From: JBFWWW01 sp050245975
Lineage (GTDB): Bacteria; Pseudomonadota; Alphaproteobacteria; Rhizobiales; Hyphomicrobiaceae
Direction of reading: 5' to 3'
Assembly: GCA_050245975.1 (NCBI GenBank)
Contig: JBFWWW010000020.1
Location: 1 to 35,471 of the forward strand
DNA length: 35,471 bases
Shown: one piece after another, positions 7,690 through 15,649 of the stretch
How the letters are laid out: every line of letters starts with the position of its first letter
Numbering within the stretch: position 1 is the stretch's first letter
Program-made: the position numbers and the translations under genes
The notes under the pieces: model-generated
The model's database searches: none
Seen by the model: only the letters and a program-made list of their open reading frames with translations
What the model was told of the DNA's origin: nothing

Positions 7690-8631
7690 TCAGTCGTTGC
7701 GCGGACCGCCGGTTCCCGGCCCCGGATCGTCGCCATCGTGCATGCCCGGACCCGCGCCCGGACCCATGCCGTCGCCGCCGGTCCCGCCACGCGGACCACG
7801 GCGATGCTCGCCGTCGCCGCGACCGTGGCGATGCCAGCCGCGCCGTCCGCCCATCTCGTCGCGCGAGAGGGTGCCGTCGCTGTTGACGTCACGCATGGCG
7901 AACCGGTCCTTGGCGGCCTGGTAGAACTGCTCCTTGGTCACCTTGCCGTCCTTGTCGCCGCCGTAGGCATGGATGAACCGCTTCACGCGGTAATCGACCA
8001 TCTCCTTGCGCAGCGCGTCCACGTCGGCCGTGTCGATGACGCCGTCGCCGTTCTTGTCGAAGCGGGCGAACTGCTTCTCGGCGCCGGCAAGCACCTCATC
8101 GAGCGTGATGACGCCGTCCTTGTTGACGTCGACGCCGGTGAAGCGCGCGAGCATGCGGCCGGCGCGGCCGTTCGTCAGCGCACCGGTGCCGCGCATCATC
8201 GGCGGCAGGTCGGCGTCGGTGATCTTGCCGTCGTTGTCGAGATCCATGCGGGCGAAGCGCTTCTTCACGGCCGCAAGGAATTCGTCCTTCGTGATCTTGC
8301 CGTCCTTGTCGGCATCGAAGCGCTTCATGATGCGATCGGCGAAGCGGTCGCCGCCGCGGCCCGCGCGCCGCTCGAAGCGCGACTTGAGCATGTCTTCAAC
8401 CTCGGCCGTGTCGATGACACCGTCGCCGTTCTTGTCGATGCGGGCAAAACGCTCGCGCGTGCGGGCGTCGTTCTCGTCCGCCGTCAGGCTGCGGTGGAAA
8501 AAGCCGCCATGGCGACCGCCAGGCCCGTCGCCGTCGCCGCGGCCCCACCGGTGGCCGGGGGCGGAGAGCGCCGCCACGGCACCGACGGACACCAGCGCGC
8601 CCGCGATCAGGACAACTGCTTTCTTGGACAT
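7690..8631 (-). CDS. Exported multi-EF-hand calcium-binding protein
   Basis: The 313-residue protein begins with a signal peptide (MSKKAVVLIAGALVSVGAVA...ALSA). It then carries six canonical EF-hand loops and one degenerate loop. The good loops start at Asp66 (DKNGDGVIDTAE), Asp106 (DADKDGKITKDE), Asp130, Asp168, Asp192 and Asp248. A seventh (GGDKDGKVTKEQ, from about 224) lacks the first Asp and the final Glu. Glycine-, aspartate- and histidine-rich stretches flank the array (31-44 and 260-313) and could bind further metal. The protein is probably periplasmic. It is the first gene of the sigma/anti-sigma/sensor group on the same strand, so it may be a target or a partner of that system. Calcium binding is expected from the loops; its role is unknown. 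Confidence 0.85.
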   Translation of the reverse strand: MSKKAVVLIAGALVSVGAVAALSAPGHRWGRGDGDGPGGRHGGFFHRSLTADENDARTRERFARIDKNGDGVIDTAEVEDMLKSRFERRAGRGGDRFADRIMKRFDADKDGKITKDEFLAAVKKRFARMDLDNDGKITDADLPPMMRGTGALTNGRAGRMLARFTGVDVNKDGVITLDEVLAGAEKQFARFDKNGDGVIDTADVDALRKEMVDYRVKRFIHAYGGDKDGKVTKEQFYQAAKDRFAMRDVNSDGTLSRDEMGGRRGWHRHGRGDGEHRRGPRGGTGGDGMGPGAGPGMHDGDDPGPGTGGPRND

Positions 8632-8658
8632 CTAGCAACTCCGGATTTGGCGTGACCT

Positions 8659-8676
8659 ATGGGCGATCTCGCCCAT
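8659..8676. repeat. Perfect inverted repeat between glnE and the EF-hand gene
   Basis: ATGGGCGA and TCGCCCAT flank a 2-bp centre, 28 bp upstream of the EF-hand gene start and 41 bp downstream of the glnE stop. There is no T-run on either strand, so it fits an operator, or a weak glnE terminator, rather than a classic intrinsic terminator. Confidence 0.5.
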
Positions 8677-8716
8677 TCACAGCCAGAAACGGGGTCGCTG
8701 GAACAAATCCGTCGGC

Positions 8717-11662
8717 CTAGACAACGGATACGTCGAAGAGCGCGGCAACCTCGGACAACGTGCGGCGCAGGGTGCCTTCGAGGCTCGAAAAATCGGGCAT
8801 GTCGCCAGCCCGGGCGAGGAGCGCCTTGAGGCCGTCCGGGGCCTCGGCCGGCTTGAAGGGACCATCGAGGCACAGGCGCAGGACCTGCGTCAGATCATGC
8901 AGAAGCTGGGTGGCGGGCAGCAGGACGCCGGCCGCCGCGTCGTCGACCAGCCCGGCGGCGGCAAGCTTCGACAGCGCGCCAAAGGTGTTCTGGTCGAGCA
9001 CCTCCGGGTGGGCGTGCGCATGGACAAGTTGCAGATGCTGCGCAATGAACTCGACGTCGACGAGGCCGCCGCGCACCTGCTTCAGGTCCCAGATGTCGCG
9101 CGTCCCCTTCTCGGCCTCGATGCGGGCGCGCATGTCGCGCACGTCGGCCGCAATCCTGGCGCGGTCGCGCGGACGCACGAGCACGTCGCGCACGGCCGCC
9201 GTGACCCTGCCGCGCAGACCGGGCGGCCCGGAGACGACACGCGCGCGCGTCAGCGCAAGATGCTCCCACGTCCAGGCCTCGGCATGCTGATAGCTGACGA
9301 AGCTGGAGAACTGCGCCGCCACCGGACCCTTCTGGCCCGACGGGCGCAGACGCATGTCGATGTCGTAGAGATGGCCTTCGGCCGTCTGCGCCGTGAAAGC
9401 GCTGATGAGCCGCTGCGTGTAGCGCGCGTAGTACTGGCTGACGGGCAGCGGACGCGGACCGTCCGACTGCACGGCGTCCGAGTGGAAATCGTAGACGACG
9501 ATGAGGTCGAGATCGGACGCGGCCGTCATCTCGCGGCCGCCGAGCTTGCCCATGGCGATGACGATGGCCTCGCCGCCCGGCACGCGTCCGTGCGCACGCA
9601 CCATCTCGGCCTCGACGGCGGCCTGCAGCGCGTCGATCAGCGTCTCGGCAAGAAGCGCATAGGCACCGCCGGCCTGGCCGGCCGTGATGCTCCCGGTCAG
9701 GATGCGCACGCCGATGAGGAAGGCCTGCTCGTTGCCGACGACGCGCGCGCGGTCGAGCGCCTCCTGCAGGTCGCGCGTCTGGGCAAGCTCGGCGCGCACA
9801 ATCTGCGCCAGGTTGCCGGCATCGGGCAGCGAGCCGAAGAAGCCCGGATCGAGCACGGCGTCGAGGACGCGCCGGCGCCGGCTCAGGATGCGCGCGAGGC
9901 GCGGCGCGGTGCCCATGATGGCGGCGATGAGCGCCAGCAGGTTGGGGTTGCGGCGCAGGAGGGAGAAGAGCTGCACGCCCGAGGGCAGCTCGGAGAGGAA
10001 GCGGTCGAAGCTGGCGAAGGCGAGGTTCGGGTCGGCCGTCTTGGCGAGCGCCTCGACCAGCAGCGGCTGCACCTCGGTCAGAAGCTCGCGCGCCCGCGCG
10101 GTGCGCACGGCGGGATAGCGGCCATGATGCCAGCCGCGCACGGTGGCGATGATCTGCGCGGGCTGCGGGTAGCCCATGCGCGCCAGCGCCTCGACAGTGG
10201 CCGGATCGTCGGCCTCGCCGGCGAACACCATGTTCGCGCCGCCCGCGGTGAGCTCGGGACTGTCCTCGAACAAGCGCACGTAGTGGCCCTGCACGCACTC
10301 GAGCGTGGCGGTGAGCGCGGCGGCGAAGGCCTCGGTGGTGGCAAAGCCGGACAGGTGCGCGAGACCGGCAAGCTTGCCGGGATCGGCGGGCAGCGTCTGC
10401 GTCTGCTCGTCGGCGATCATCTGCAGGCGATGCTCGATGCGGCGCAGGACGAGGTAGGCGGCGGTCAGCTCGCGCGCGACGGTGGCCGTGATCCAGCCGC
10501 GCTTCGCCAGCCGGTCGAGCGCGTCGAGCGTGCCCGCGATCCTGAGATCGGACTGGCGGCCGCCGGCGATGAGCTGCTGCGTCTGGGCGAAGAACTCGAT
10601 CTCGCGGATGCCGCCGCGGCCGAGCTTGATGTTGTGGCCGGCGACGCCGATGGTCGCGAAGCCGCGCACGGCATGGATCTGCCGCTTCATGGCATGGATG
10701 TCGGCGATGGCGGCGAAGTCGAGATACTTGCGCCAGATGAAGGGCGCGAGGTCGCCGATCAACGCCTCGCCTGCCGGTACGTCCCCGGCGATGGCCCGCG
10801 CCTTGATGAGGGCGGCGCGCTCCCAGTTCTGGCCGTAGCTCTCATAGTACTGCAGCGCGGCGTCGGTCGAGATGGCGACCGGCATGGCGCCGGGATCGGG
10901 ACGCAGCCGCAGGTCGGTGCGGAAGACGTAGCCGTCGGCGGTGCGCTCCTGCAGGAAGCGCACAAGCTCGCGCGTCAGGCGGACGAAGACCTGCTGGATC
11001 TCGAGGCCGGGCTTGAGACGGGCCGCGGCGACGGCGGCCTCGTAGAAGACGATGAGGTCGATGTCGGAGGAGTAGTTGAGCTCGAAGGCGCCGTGCTTGC
11101 CCATGGCGATGACGATGTAGCCGGAGCCCTGCTCGGGCGCCGAGGGATCGTCGGGCCTCCAGTCGCCGCGCTCGGCGGCGAGGCGGAAGAGGAAACGGAC
11201 GGCGGTCGCCACCGCGGCATCGGCCGCCTCGCTCAGGACGCGCGTCACGGTCATCACCGGCCAGACGCCGGCAAGATCGGCGAGCGCGGTGAGCAGGGCG
11301 ACGTCGGTCTTGAAGGTGCGCAGGACCTGCATCGCCTCGGCCGAGCGCGGGGCGGCGGCGACGGCGGCGCGCAGCTCGCCGACGAGATCGGCGAACAGAC
11401 GCTCGGGCTCCGCCATGAGGACGCGCAGCAGGCGGCGCGGATCGCGCTGGATGAGGCTGGTGAGGAACGGCGATGCGCCGAAGACACCGGCGAGAAGCTC
11501 GCGTGTGCGCCCAGAGGCGATCAGCGGACCGAGCGGGGCGAGATCGGGATCGGCCGCGACGCGCGCGGCAAGCTCCGTCAGCTCGGCCGCGGCGCGCTCC
11601 GGATCGTGCGCGGCGGGAACTTCGGCAATGCGGTCGATCAATCGGCCTGAAGGCGCGGGCAT
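8717..11662 (-). CDS. glnE: Bifunctional glutamine synthetase adenylyltransferase/adenylyl-removing enzyme
   Basis: At 981 residues it has the normal GlnE size and tandem architecture. The N-terminal nucleotidyltransferase (adenylyl-removing) domain carries MGKHGAFELNYSSDIDLIVF with Asp200 and Asp202. The C-terminal (adenylylating) domain carries MGKLGGREMTAASDLDLIVV with Asp717 and Asp719. The matching Asp pairs in E. coli GlnE are near 173/175 and 701/703. The cytoplasmic enzyme switches glutamine synthetase activity off and on according to the PII state and glutamine. It lies 84 bp downstream of the histidine kinase gene in the same direction, the position it also occupies near degP in rhizobia. 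The last codons approach the EF-hand gene with an inverted repeat between. Confidence 0.97.
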   Translation of the reverse strand: MPAPSGRLIDRIAEVPAAHDPERAAAELTELAARVAADPDLAPLGPLIASGRTRELLAGVFGASPFLTSLIQRDPRRLLRVLMAEPERLFADLVGELRAAVAAAPRSAEAMQVLRTFKTDVALLTALADLAGVWPVMTVTRVLSEAADAAVATAVRFLFRLAAERGDWRPDDPSAPEQGSGYIVIAMGKHGAFELNYSSDIDLIVFYEAAVAAARLKPGLEIQQVFVRLTRELVRFLQERTADGYVFRTDLRLRPDPGAMPVAISTDAALQYYESYGQNWERAALIKARAIAGDVPAGEALIGDLAPFIWRKYLDFAAIADIHAMKRQIHAVRGFATIGVAGHNIKLGRGGIREIEFFAQTQQLIAGGRQSDLRIAGTLDALDRLAKRGWITATVARELTAAYLVLRRIEHRLQMIADEQTQTLPADPGKLAGLAHLSGFATTEAFAAALTATLECVQGHYVRLFEDSPELTAGGANMVFAGEADDPATVEALARMGYPQPAQIIATVRGWHHGRYPAVRTARARELLTEVQPLLVEALAKTADPNLAFASFDRFLSELPSGVQLFSLLRRNPNLLALIAAIMGTAPRLARILSRRRRVLDAVLDPGFFGSLPDAGNLAQIVRAELAQTRDLQEALDRARVVGNEQAFLIGVRILTGSITAGQAGGAYALLAETLIDALQAAVEAEMVRAHGRVPGGEAIVIAMGKLGGREMTAASDLDLIVVYDFHSDAVQSDGPRPLPVSQYYARYTQRLISAFTAQTAEGHLYDIDMRLRPSGQKGPVAAQFSSFVSYQHAEAWTWEHLALTRARVVSGPPGLRGRVTAAVRDVLVRPRDRARIAADVRDMRARIEAEKGTRDIWDLKQVRGGLVDVEFIAQHLQLVHAHAHPEVLDQNTFGALSKLAAAGLVDDAAAGVLLPATQLLHDLTQVLRLCLDGPFKPAEAPDGLKALLARAGDMPDFSSLEGTLRRTLSEVAALFDVSVV

Positions 11663-11746
11663 GGGTCATCCTGCTCGGGGTCCGGCCGGATGCTAGAGCC
11701 TTTCCGCCGTCCGTTGAACAGGTCTATCCGACCGAAAAACCAGCGA

Positions 11747-13195
11747 CTAGCCCGCGACGGCCTCGGGGGAAACCCGCACGGGCGTCGCGAGCGCCGGCAG
11801 CGTCATGACGACGCGCAGGCCGGGCGCGTTGTCCTCCAGACGCAGCTCGCCGCCGTGCAGGCGCGCGACGGCGGCGACGAGGCTGAGGCCGAGACCGCTG
11901 CCGGGCCGCGACCGGCTCGATTCCAGCCGCACGAAGCGCTTGAGCGCGCGGGCGCGGTCGTCGGCCGGAATGCCTGGGCCGCGGTCGGCGACCGCGATCT
12001 CGATGCCGGACGGCACGCGATGCGCGGTCACCGTCACCTCCTGGGCCGCCTGCGGTGTCGCCTGCTGGGCCTGCGCCGGCGCGACAGCGTCCACCTTGGA
12101 GTACTTGAGCGCGTTGTCGATGAGGTTGGCGATGGCCTGGCCGATCAGCTCGCGGTTGGCAAGGACGGTGAGACCCTTGTCGGCGGACACGGAGAAGCGG
12201 AATCCGGCCTCCTCCGTCACCGGCTCGTAGAGCTCGCCCACCTCGTGCACGATCGCCGCGACGTCGACGGGGGCGACGCTGTCGGCAACCGCACCGGCCT
12301 CCAGGCGGGCGAGGCGCAGCAGCGCGTTGAAGGTGCGGATCAGGTCGTCGGCTTCCTCGATCGTGTGCTCGAGGCCCTCGCGACAGGCCTCGGCGCCGCG
12401 CGGATCGCGCAGCGCGGCCTCGGCGCGGTTGCGCATGCGCGTCAGCGGCGTCTTGAGGTCGTGGGCGATGTTGTCGGACACCTGCCGCAGGGCCTCCATC
12501 AGCTCCTCGATGCGCGCCAGCATGGCGTTGAGGCTGACGGCGAGGCGGTCGAGCTCGTCGTCGGAGCCGGCGACAGGGATGCGCTGCGAGAGGTCGCCCG
12601 CCATGATGGTCTGGCTGGCGGCGTTCACGGCGTCGATGCGGCGGCCGACGCTGCGCGCCACCAGCAGCCCGCCGGCGAGCGCGAGCGCGGTCAGGAGGCC
12701 GAGGCCCGCCACCGCGATCCACTGCATGGCGGAGGCGAAGCGGCGCTGGTCCTCGACGTCGCGGCCGACGAGCAGCGTGAAGCCGCCCGGCACGCTGACC
12801 GGAACGCCGACCGCAAGCCGCGGGCGGCCGTCGCCGTTGGCGACCGCCGAATAGCGGAAGACCGTGCTGCCCGGGCCCGTCCGGTCCGGAAGGCGGTCGA
12901 GGTTGCCGGCGATCTTGCGGCCCTCCGCATCGGTGAGGAGGTAGAGGGCGGCCCCCGGCGCGCGCACGCGCGTCGCAACGGTCTCGGCGAGGCGCGCGGC
13001 GCCCCCCGCCTCGAACTGCTCGCGCAGGCCCGTGATCTCGGCGCCGAGCGTCTCGACGACGCTGGTGGTGAGCAGCTGGTTGGCGCGCCAGGCGAAGGTG
13101 GCAAAGATGGCCGCGCCGGCGAGCGCGAACACGGCCGCGTAGCCCAGCGCGAGGCGGAACGGGGTGGAGCGGACGAGCCTAGCCAGCGCCGTCAC
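11747..13195 (-). CDS. Sensor histidine kinase of OmpR-type two-component system (degP-linked)
   Basis: This 482-residue inner-membrane kinase has two transmembrane segments (about 13-36 and 158-181) around a periplasmic sensor of about 120 residues. A HAMP linker (about 182-235) follows. The H box VSDNIAHDLKTPLTRMR has His245, the N box IANLIDNALKYS spans about 355-366, and DRGPGIP (404-410) and GSGLGLS complete the ATPase boxes. A low-complexity AQAQQATPQAAQ insert lies between the N and G1 boxes. The start is GTG at 13195, inside the end of the response regulator gene (17-bp overlap), which implies translational coupling. The stimulus is unknown; the neighbouring degP suggests envelope stress. 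Confidence 0.93.
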   Translation of the reverse strand: MTALARLVRSTPFRLALGYAAVFALAGAAIFATFAWRANQLLTTSVVETLGAEITGLREQFEAGGAARLAETVATRVRAPGAALYLLTDAEGRKIAGNLDRLPDRTGPGSTVFRYSAVANGDGRPRLAVGVPVSVPGGFTLLVGRDVEDQRRFASAMQWIAVAGLGLLTALALAGGLLVARSVGRRIDAVNAASQTIMAGDLSQRIPVAGSDDELDRLAVSLNAMLARIEELMEALRQVSDNIAHDLKTPLTRMRNRAEAALRDPRGAEACREGLEHTIEEADDLIRTFNALLRLARLEAGAVADSVAPVDVAAIVHEVGELYEPVTEEAGFRFSVSADKGLTVLANRELIGQAIANLIDNALKYSKVDAVAPAQAQQATPQAAQEVTVTAHRVPSGIEIAVADRGPGIPADDRARALKRFVRLESSRSRPGSGLGLSLVAAVARLHGGELRLEDNAPGLRVVMTLPALATPVRVSPEAVAG

Positions 13196-13859
13196 GGATC
13201 ATGTATCCGGCCCCGCGCACGGTGTGCAGGAGGGGCGTTGCAAAGCCCTTGTCGACCTTGGACCTCAGGCGCGAGATGTGGACGTCGATGACGTTGGTCT
13301 GCGGGTCGAAGTGATAGTCCCACACGTTCTCCAGCAGCATCGTGCGCGTGACGACCTGGCCGGCGTGCTTCATGAGGTATTCGAGCAGGCGGAACTCGCG
13401 CGGCTGCAGAACGATGGGCTCGCCGCCGCGCACGACCTTGTGCGACAGCCGGTCGAGCACGAGATCGCCGACGACGTAGCGCGTCTCCTGCTCCTCGGGC
13501 ACGGCGCGGCGCGCCAGCGCCTCGATGCGGGCGAGCAGCTCGCTGTAGGCATAGGGCTTGGTGAGGTAGTCGTCGCCGCCGGCGCGCAGGCCCTTGACGC
13601 GGTCGTCCACGTCGCCGAGCGCGGAGAGGATGAGAACCGGGGTGCGGTCGCCGCCGCCGCGCAGCACCTGCACGACGGAAAGACCGTCGCGGCGGGGCAG
13701 CATGCGGTCGACGATCAGCAGGTCGTAGCCGCCCTCGCGCGCCATCGCGAGGCCGAGCTCGCCGTCGCCGGCGACGTCCGCGCCGTGGCCGCTCTCCCGC
13801 AGCGATTTCTGCAGGAACAGCGCCGTCTCGCGGTCATCCTCAATGACGAGCACTCGCAT
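13179..13859 (-). CDS. OmpR/PhoB-family response regulator (degP-linked)
   Basis: The 226-residue protein has a receiver domain with acidic pocket EDD at 8-10, phosphoacceptor Asp51 in LLIVDRMLP and conserved Lys101 in YLTKPY. A winged-helix DNA-binding domain follows (LQPREFRLLEYLMKHAGQVV through VIDVHISRLRSKVD to HTVRGAGYMI). The ATG at 13859 is chosen because the receiver fold begins there (MRVLVIEDD); the longer frame to 13982 adds only unstructured residues. A perfect 16-bp tandem direct repeat ends 5 bp upstream of the start codon and may be a binding site of the regulator itself. Its kinase is the overlapping downstream gene. Confidence 0.94.
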   Translation of the reverse strand: MRVLVIEDDRETALFLQKSLRESGHGADVAGDGELGLAMAREGGYDLLIVDRMLPRRDGLSVVQVLRGGGDRTPVLILSALGDVDDRVKGLRAGGDDYLTKPYAYSELLARIEALARRAVPEEQETRYVVGDLVLDRLSHKVVRGGEPIVLQPREFRLLEYLMKHAGQVVTRTMLLENVWDYHFDPQTNVIDVHISRLRSKVDKGFATPLLHTVRGAGYMIRDGAG

Positions 13860-13864
13860 GGCAG

Positions 13865-13896
13865 TTCGTCGGACCTGTGTTTCGTCGGACCTGTGT
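13865..13896. repeat. Perfect 16-bp tandem direct repeat before the response regulator start
   Basis: TTCGTCGGACCTGTGT occurs twice with no gap (13865-13880 and 13881-13896). OmpR-type regulators usually bind direct repeats, so autoregulation is possible. The repeat would lie in the mRNA leader or the core promoter. A simple slipped-strand duplication is the alternative. Confidence 0.6.
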
Positions 13897-13939
13897 GATG
13901 CGGGCCGCCGCCGGGGGCGGCAGCGCCGGAAAGACGAGA

Positions 13940-13967
13940 GGCGGCCGATGCAGGATGACCGGCCGCC
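13940..13967 (-). terminator. GC-rich hairpin downstream of degP
   Basis: GGCGGCC (13940-13946) pairs with GGCCGCC (13961-13967), 51 bp beyond the degP stop in the direction of degP transcription. Only a short, interrupted T-rich stretch (TCTTT) follows, so termination would be partial. It separates degP from the response regulator gene. Confidence 0.4.
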
Positions 13968-14018
13968 CCCCAGGATTGTCAAGCACTCAAGGACCTCAGG
14001 GACCGGCAGCCGTTGCCG

Positions 14019-15554
14019 TCAGCCCTTCTTGGTGAAATTCACCGGCACCATGCGCGTCTGGTCGCCCGACTTGACGCGCAGCAGCACCGAGGGACGGCCG
14101 AGCTTCTGCGCCTGCTTGATGGCGACGTCGACGTCGGCCGGAGTGTTCACAGGCAGGCCGAAGGCATCGAGGATGATGTCGCCCTGCTTGAGGCCCTTGG
14201 TGGCGGCGTCCGAGTCACTGTCGATCTCGGTGATCACGACGCCGGTCGTCTCGCCCGGCGCCTTCGACAAGGTGAGACCCAGGTCGTTCATCTCGGTCGC
14301 CTTGGCGGGCTTGTCCTGCTCGAGCTTCGCCAGCTCCTTGCCGGCGGGGAAGTTGCCGAGCTTGACGGAGATGTTCTGCTCCTTCAGGCCGCGCAGCACG
14401 CGCACGTCGACCGCGGTGTCGGGCGAGAAGTTGGCGATCTTGCGGGCGAGGTCGCGGCTGTCGGCGATCTTCTGGCCGTTGACCGAGAGGATCGCGTCGC
14501 CGTTCTTCATGCCGGCCGCGGCGGCGGGACCGCCGGCGGTCACTTCATTGACGAGCGCGCCCTGCGGCTCGGGAAGGCCGAGGCTCGCGGCCGTGTCCTC
14601 GTCGATGTTCTGGATCTTGACGCCGAGCCAGCCGCGGCTGACGGAGCCCGAGGACTTGAGCTGATCGATGACGTCCTTGGCCACGCGCGCCGGCACGGCG
14701 AAGGCGATGCCGACGTTGCCGCCCGACGGGCTGTAGATGGCGGTGTTGATGCCGACCACGTCGCCGTCGAGGTTGAAGGTCGGACCGCCGGAGTTGCCGC
14801 GGTTCACGGCCGCGTCGATCTGCATGTAGTCATAGGGGCCCGAGCCGATGTCGCGGCCGTTGGCCGAGACGATGCCGGCCGTCACGGTGCCGCCGAGGCC
14901 GAACGGATTGCCGACCGCCAGCACCCAGTCGCCGACGCGCGGCGCCTTCTCGGTGAGCTTGACGAAGGGGAAGGTGGCGCCCTTCGCGTCCTTGATCTTG
15001 AGCAGCGCCAGATCGGTGCGCGAATCGGCACCGACCAGCTCGGCCTCGTGCTTGTTGTGCTCGTCGAAGCGGATCTCGATCTTGCTGGCGCCGTCGACGA
15101 CGTGGTTGTTGGTCACGACGAAGCCGTCGGGCGAGATGACGAAACCCGAGCCCTGCGCCAGCATCGGCCGCGCGGGCGGGTTGCCCTTGAACTCCTTGGG
15201 CAGGTTCTTGAAGAACTCGTTGAGCGGATGATCGTCGGGCAGATCGGGGAACCCGTCCGGCAGGCCGCGGCGCTGACCCTTGGCGGTCGCAACCTTCGGC
15301 GCGGCGTTGGTGACGTGAATGCTGACGACGGCCGGCTTGACGCGGTCGACGATGTCGGCGAACGAGATCGGCGCGCGGCCATAGGGCGTCTGGACCGTGG
15401 GGGCGTCGGCCCGCTGCGCAAAGGTGACGGCGGGGGCAAAGGTCGCGATCAGGCCGGCGGCGGCAACGGCGGCCAGCGCCGAGGCGGCCGGGCGGCGTGC
15501 CAGTCCCGCAAGCGGCGCCGCTGCGAGGCGACGGACGACATCTGAGCGAATCAT
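14019..15554 (-). CDS. degP: Periplasmic serine protease Do/chaperone
   Basis: The 511-residue HtrA-family protease has an exported N-terminus (hydrophobic 25-45, cleavage plausible after TFA at 46). The trypsin-like domain has the catalytic triad His151 (VVTNNHVVDGA), Asp181 (SRTDLALLKI) and Ser255 (NRGNSGGP). Two PDZ domains follow (about 305-400 and 425-510), the first beginning RGWLGVKIQNI. It degrades or refolds damaged proteins in the periplasm. GAGGT lies 8 bases before the ATG. In the rhizobial order, degP follows the cytochrome c maturation genes; here one + strand gene intervenes. The start is divergent from that gene, with 95 bp shared. Confidence 0.96.
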   Translation of the reverse strand: MIRSDVVRRLAAAPLAGLARRPAASALAAVAAAGLIATFAPAVTFAQRADAPTVQTPYGRAPISFADIVDRVKPAVVSIHVTNAAPKVATAKGQRRGLPDGFPDLPDDHPLNEFFKNLPKEFKGNPPARPMLAQGSGFVISPDGFVVTNNHVVDGASKIEIRFDEHNKHEAELVGADSRTDLALLKIKDAKGATFPFVKLTEKAPRVGDWVLAVGNPFGLGGTVTAGIVSANGRDIGSGPYDYMQIDAAVNRGNSGGPTFNLDGDVVGINTAIYSPSGGNVGIAFAVPARVAKDVIDQLKSSGSVSRGWLGVKIQNIDEDTAASLGLPEPQGALVNEVTAGGPAAAAGMKNGDAILSVNGQKIADSRDLARKIANFSPDTAVDVRVLRGLKEQNISVKLGNFPAGKELAKLEQDKPAKATEMNDLGLTLSKAPGETTGVVITEIDSDSDAATKGLKQGDIILDAFGLPVNTPADVDVAIKQAQKLGRPSVLLRVKSGDQTRMVPVNFTKKG

Positions 15555-15649
15555 GCAGTAGACCTCGTGGCTGGCGTGAAGTTCCCTGATGCCGTGGGTA
15601 TAGAGACGCGGTCCTTACGGCGGCCTTTCGGGCAGGTTACAAGTTCGTA

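Noticed and set aside
8897..11650. A 917-codon + strand frame opposite glnE, and a similar 1176-codon frame opposite g15 (26358-29888)
   Set aside because: Both mirror strong coding genes and have no recognisable domains; high GC removes stop codons from complementary frames.
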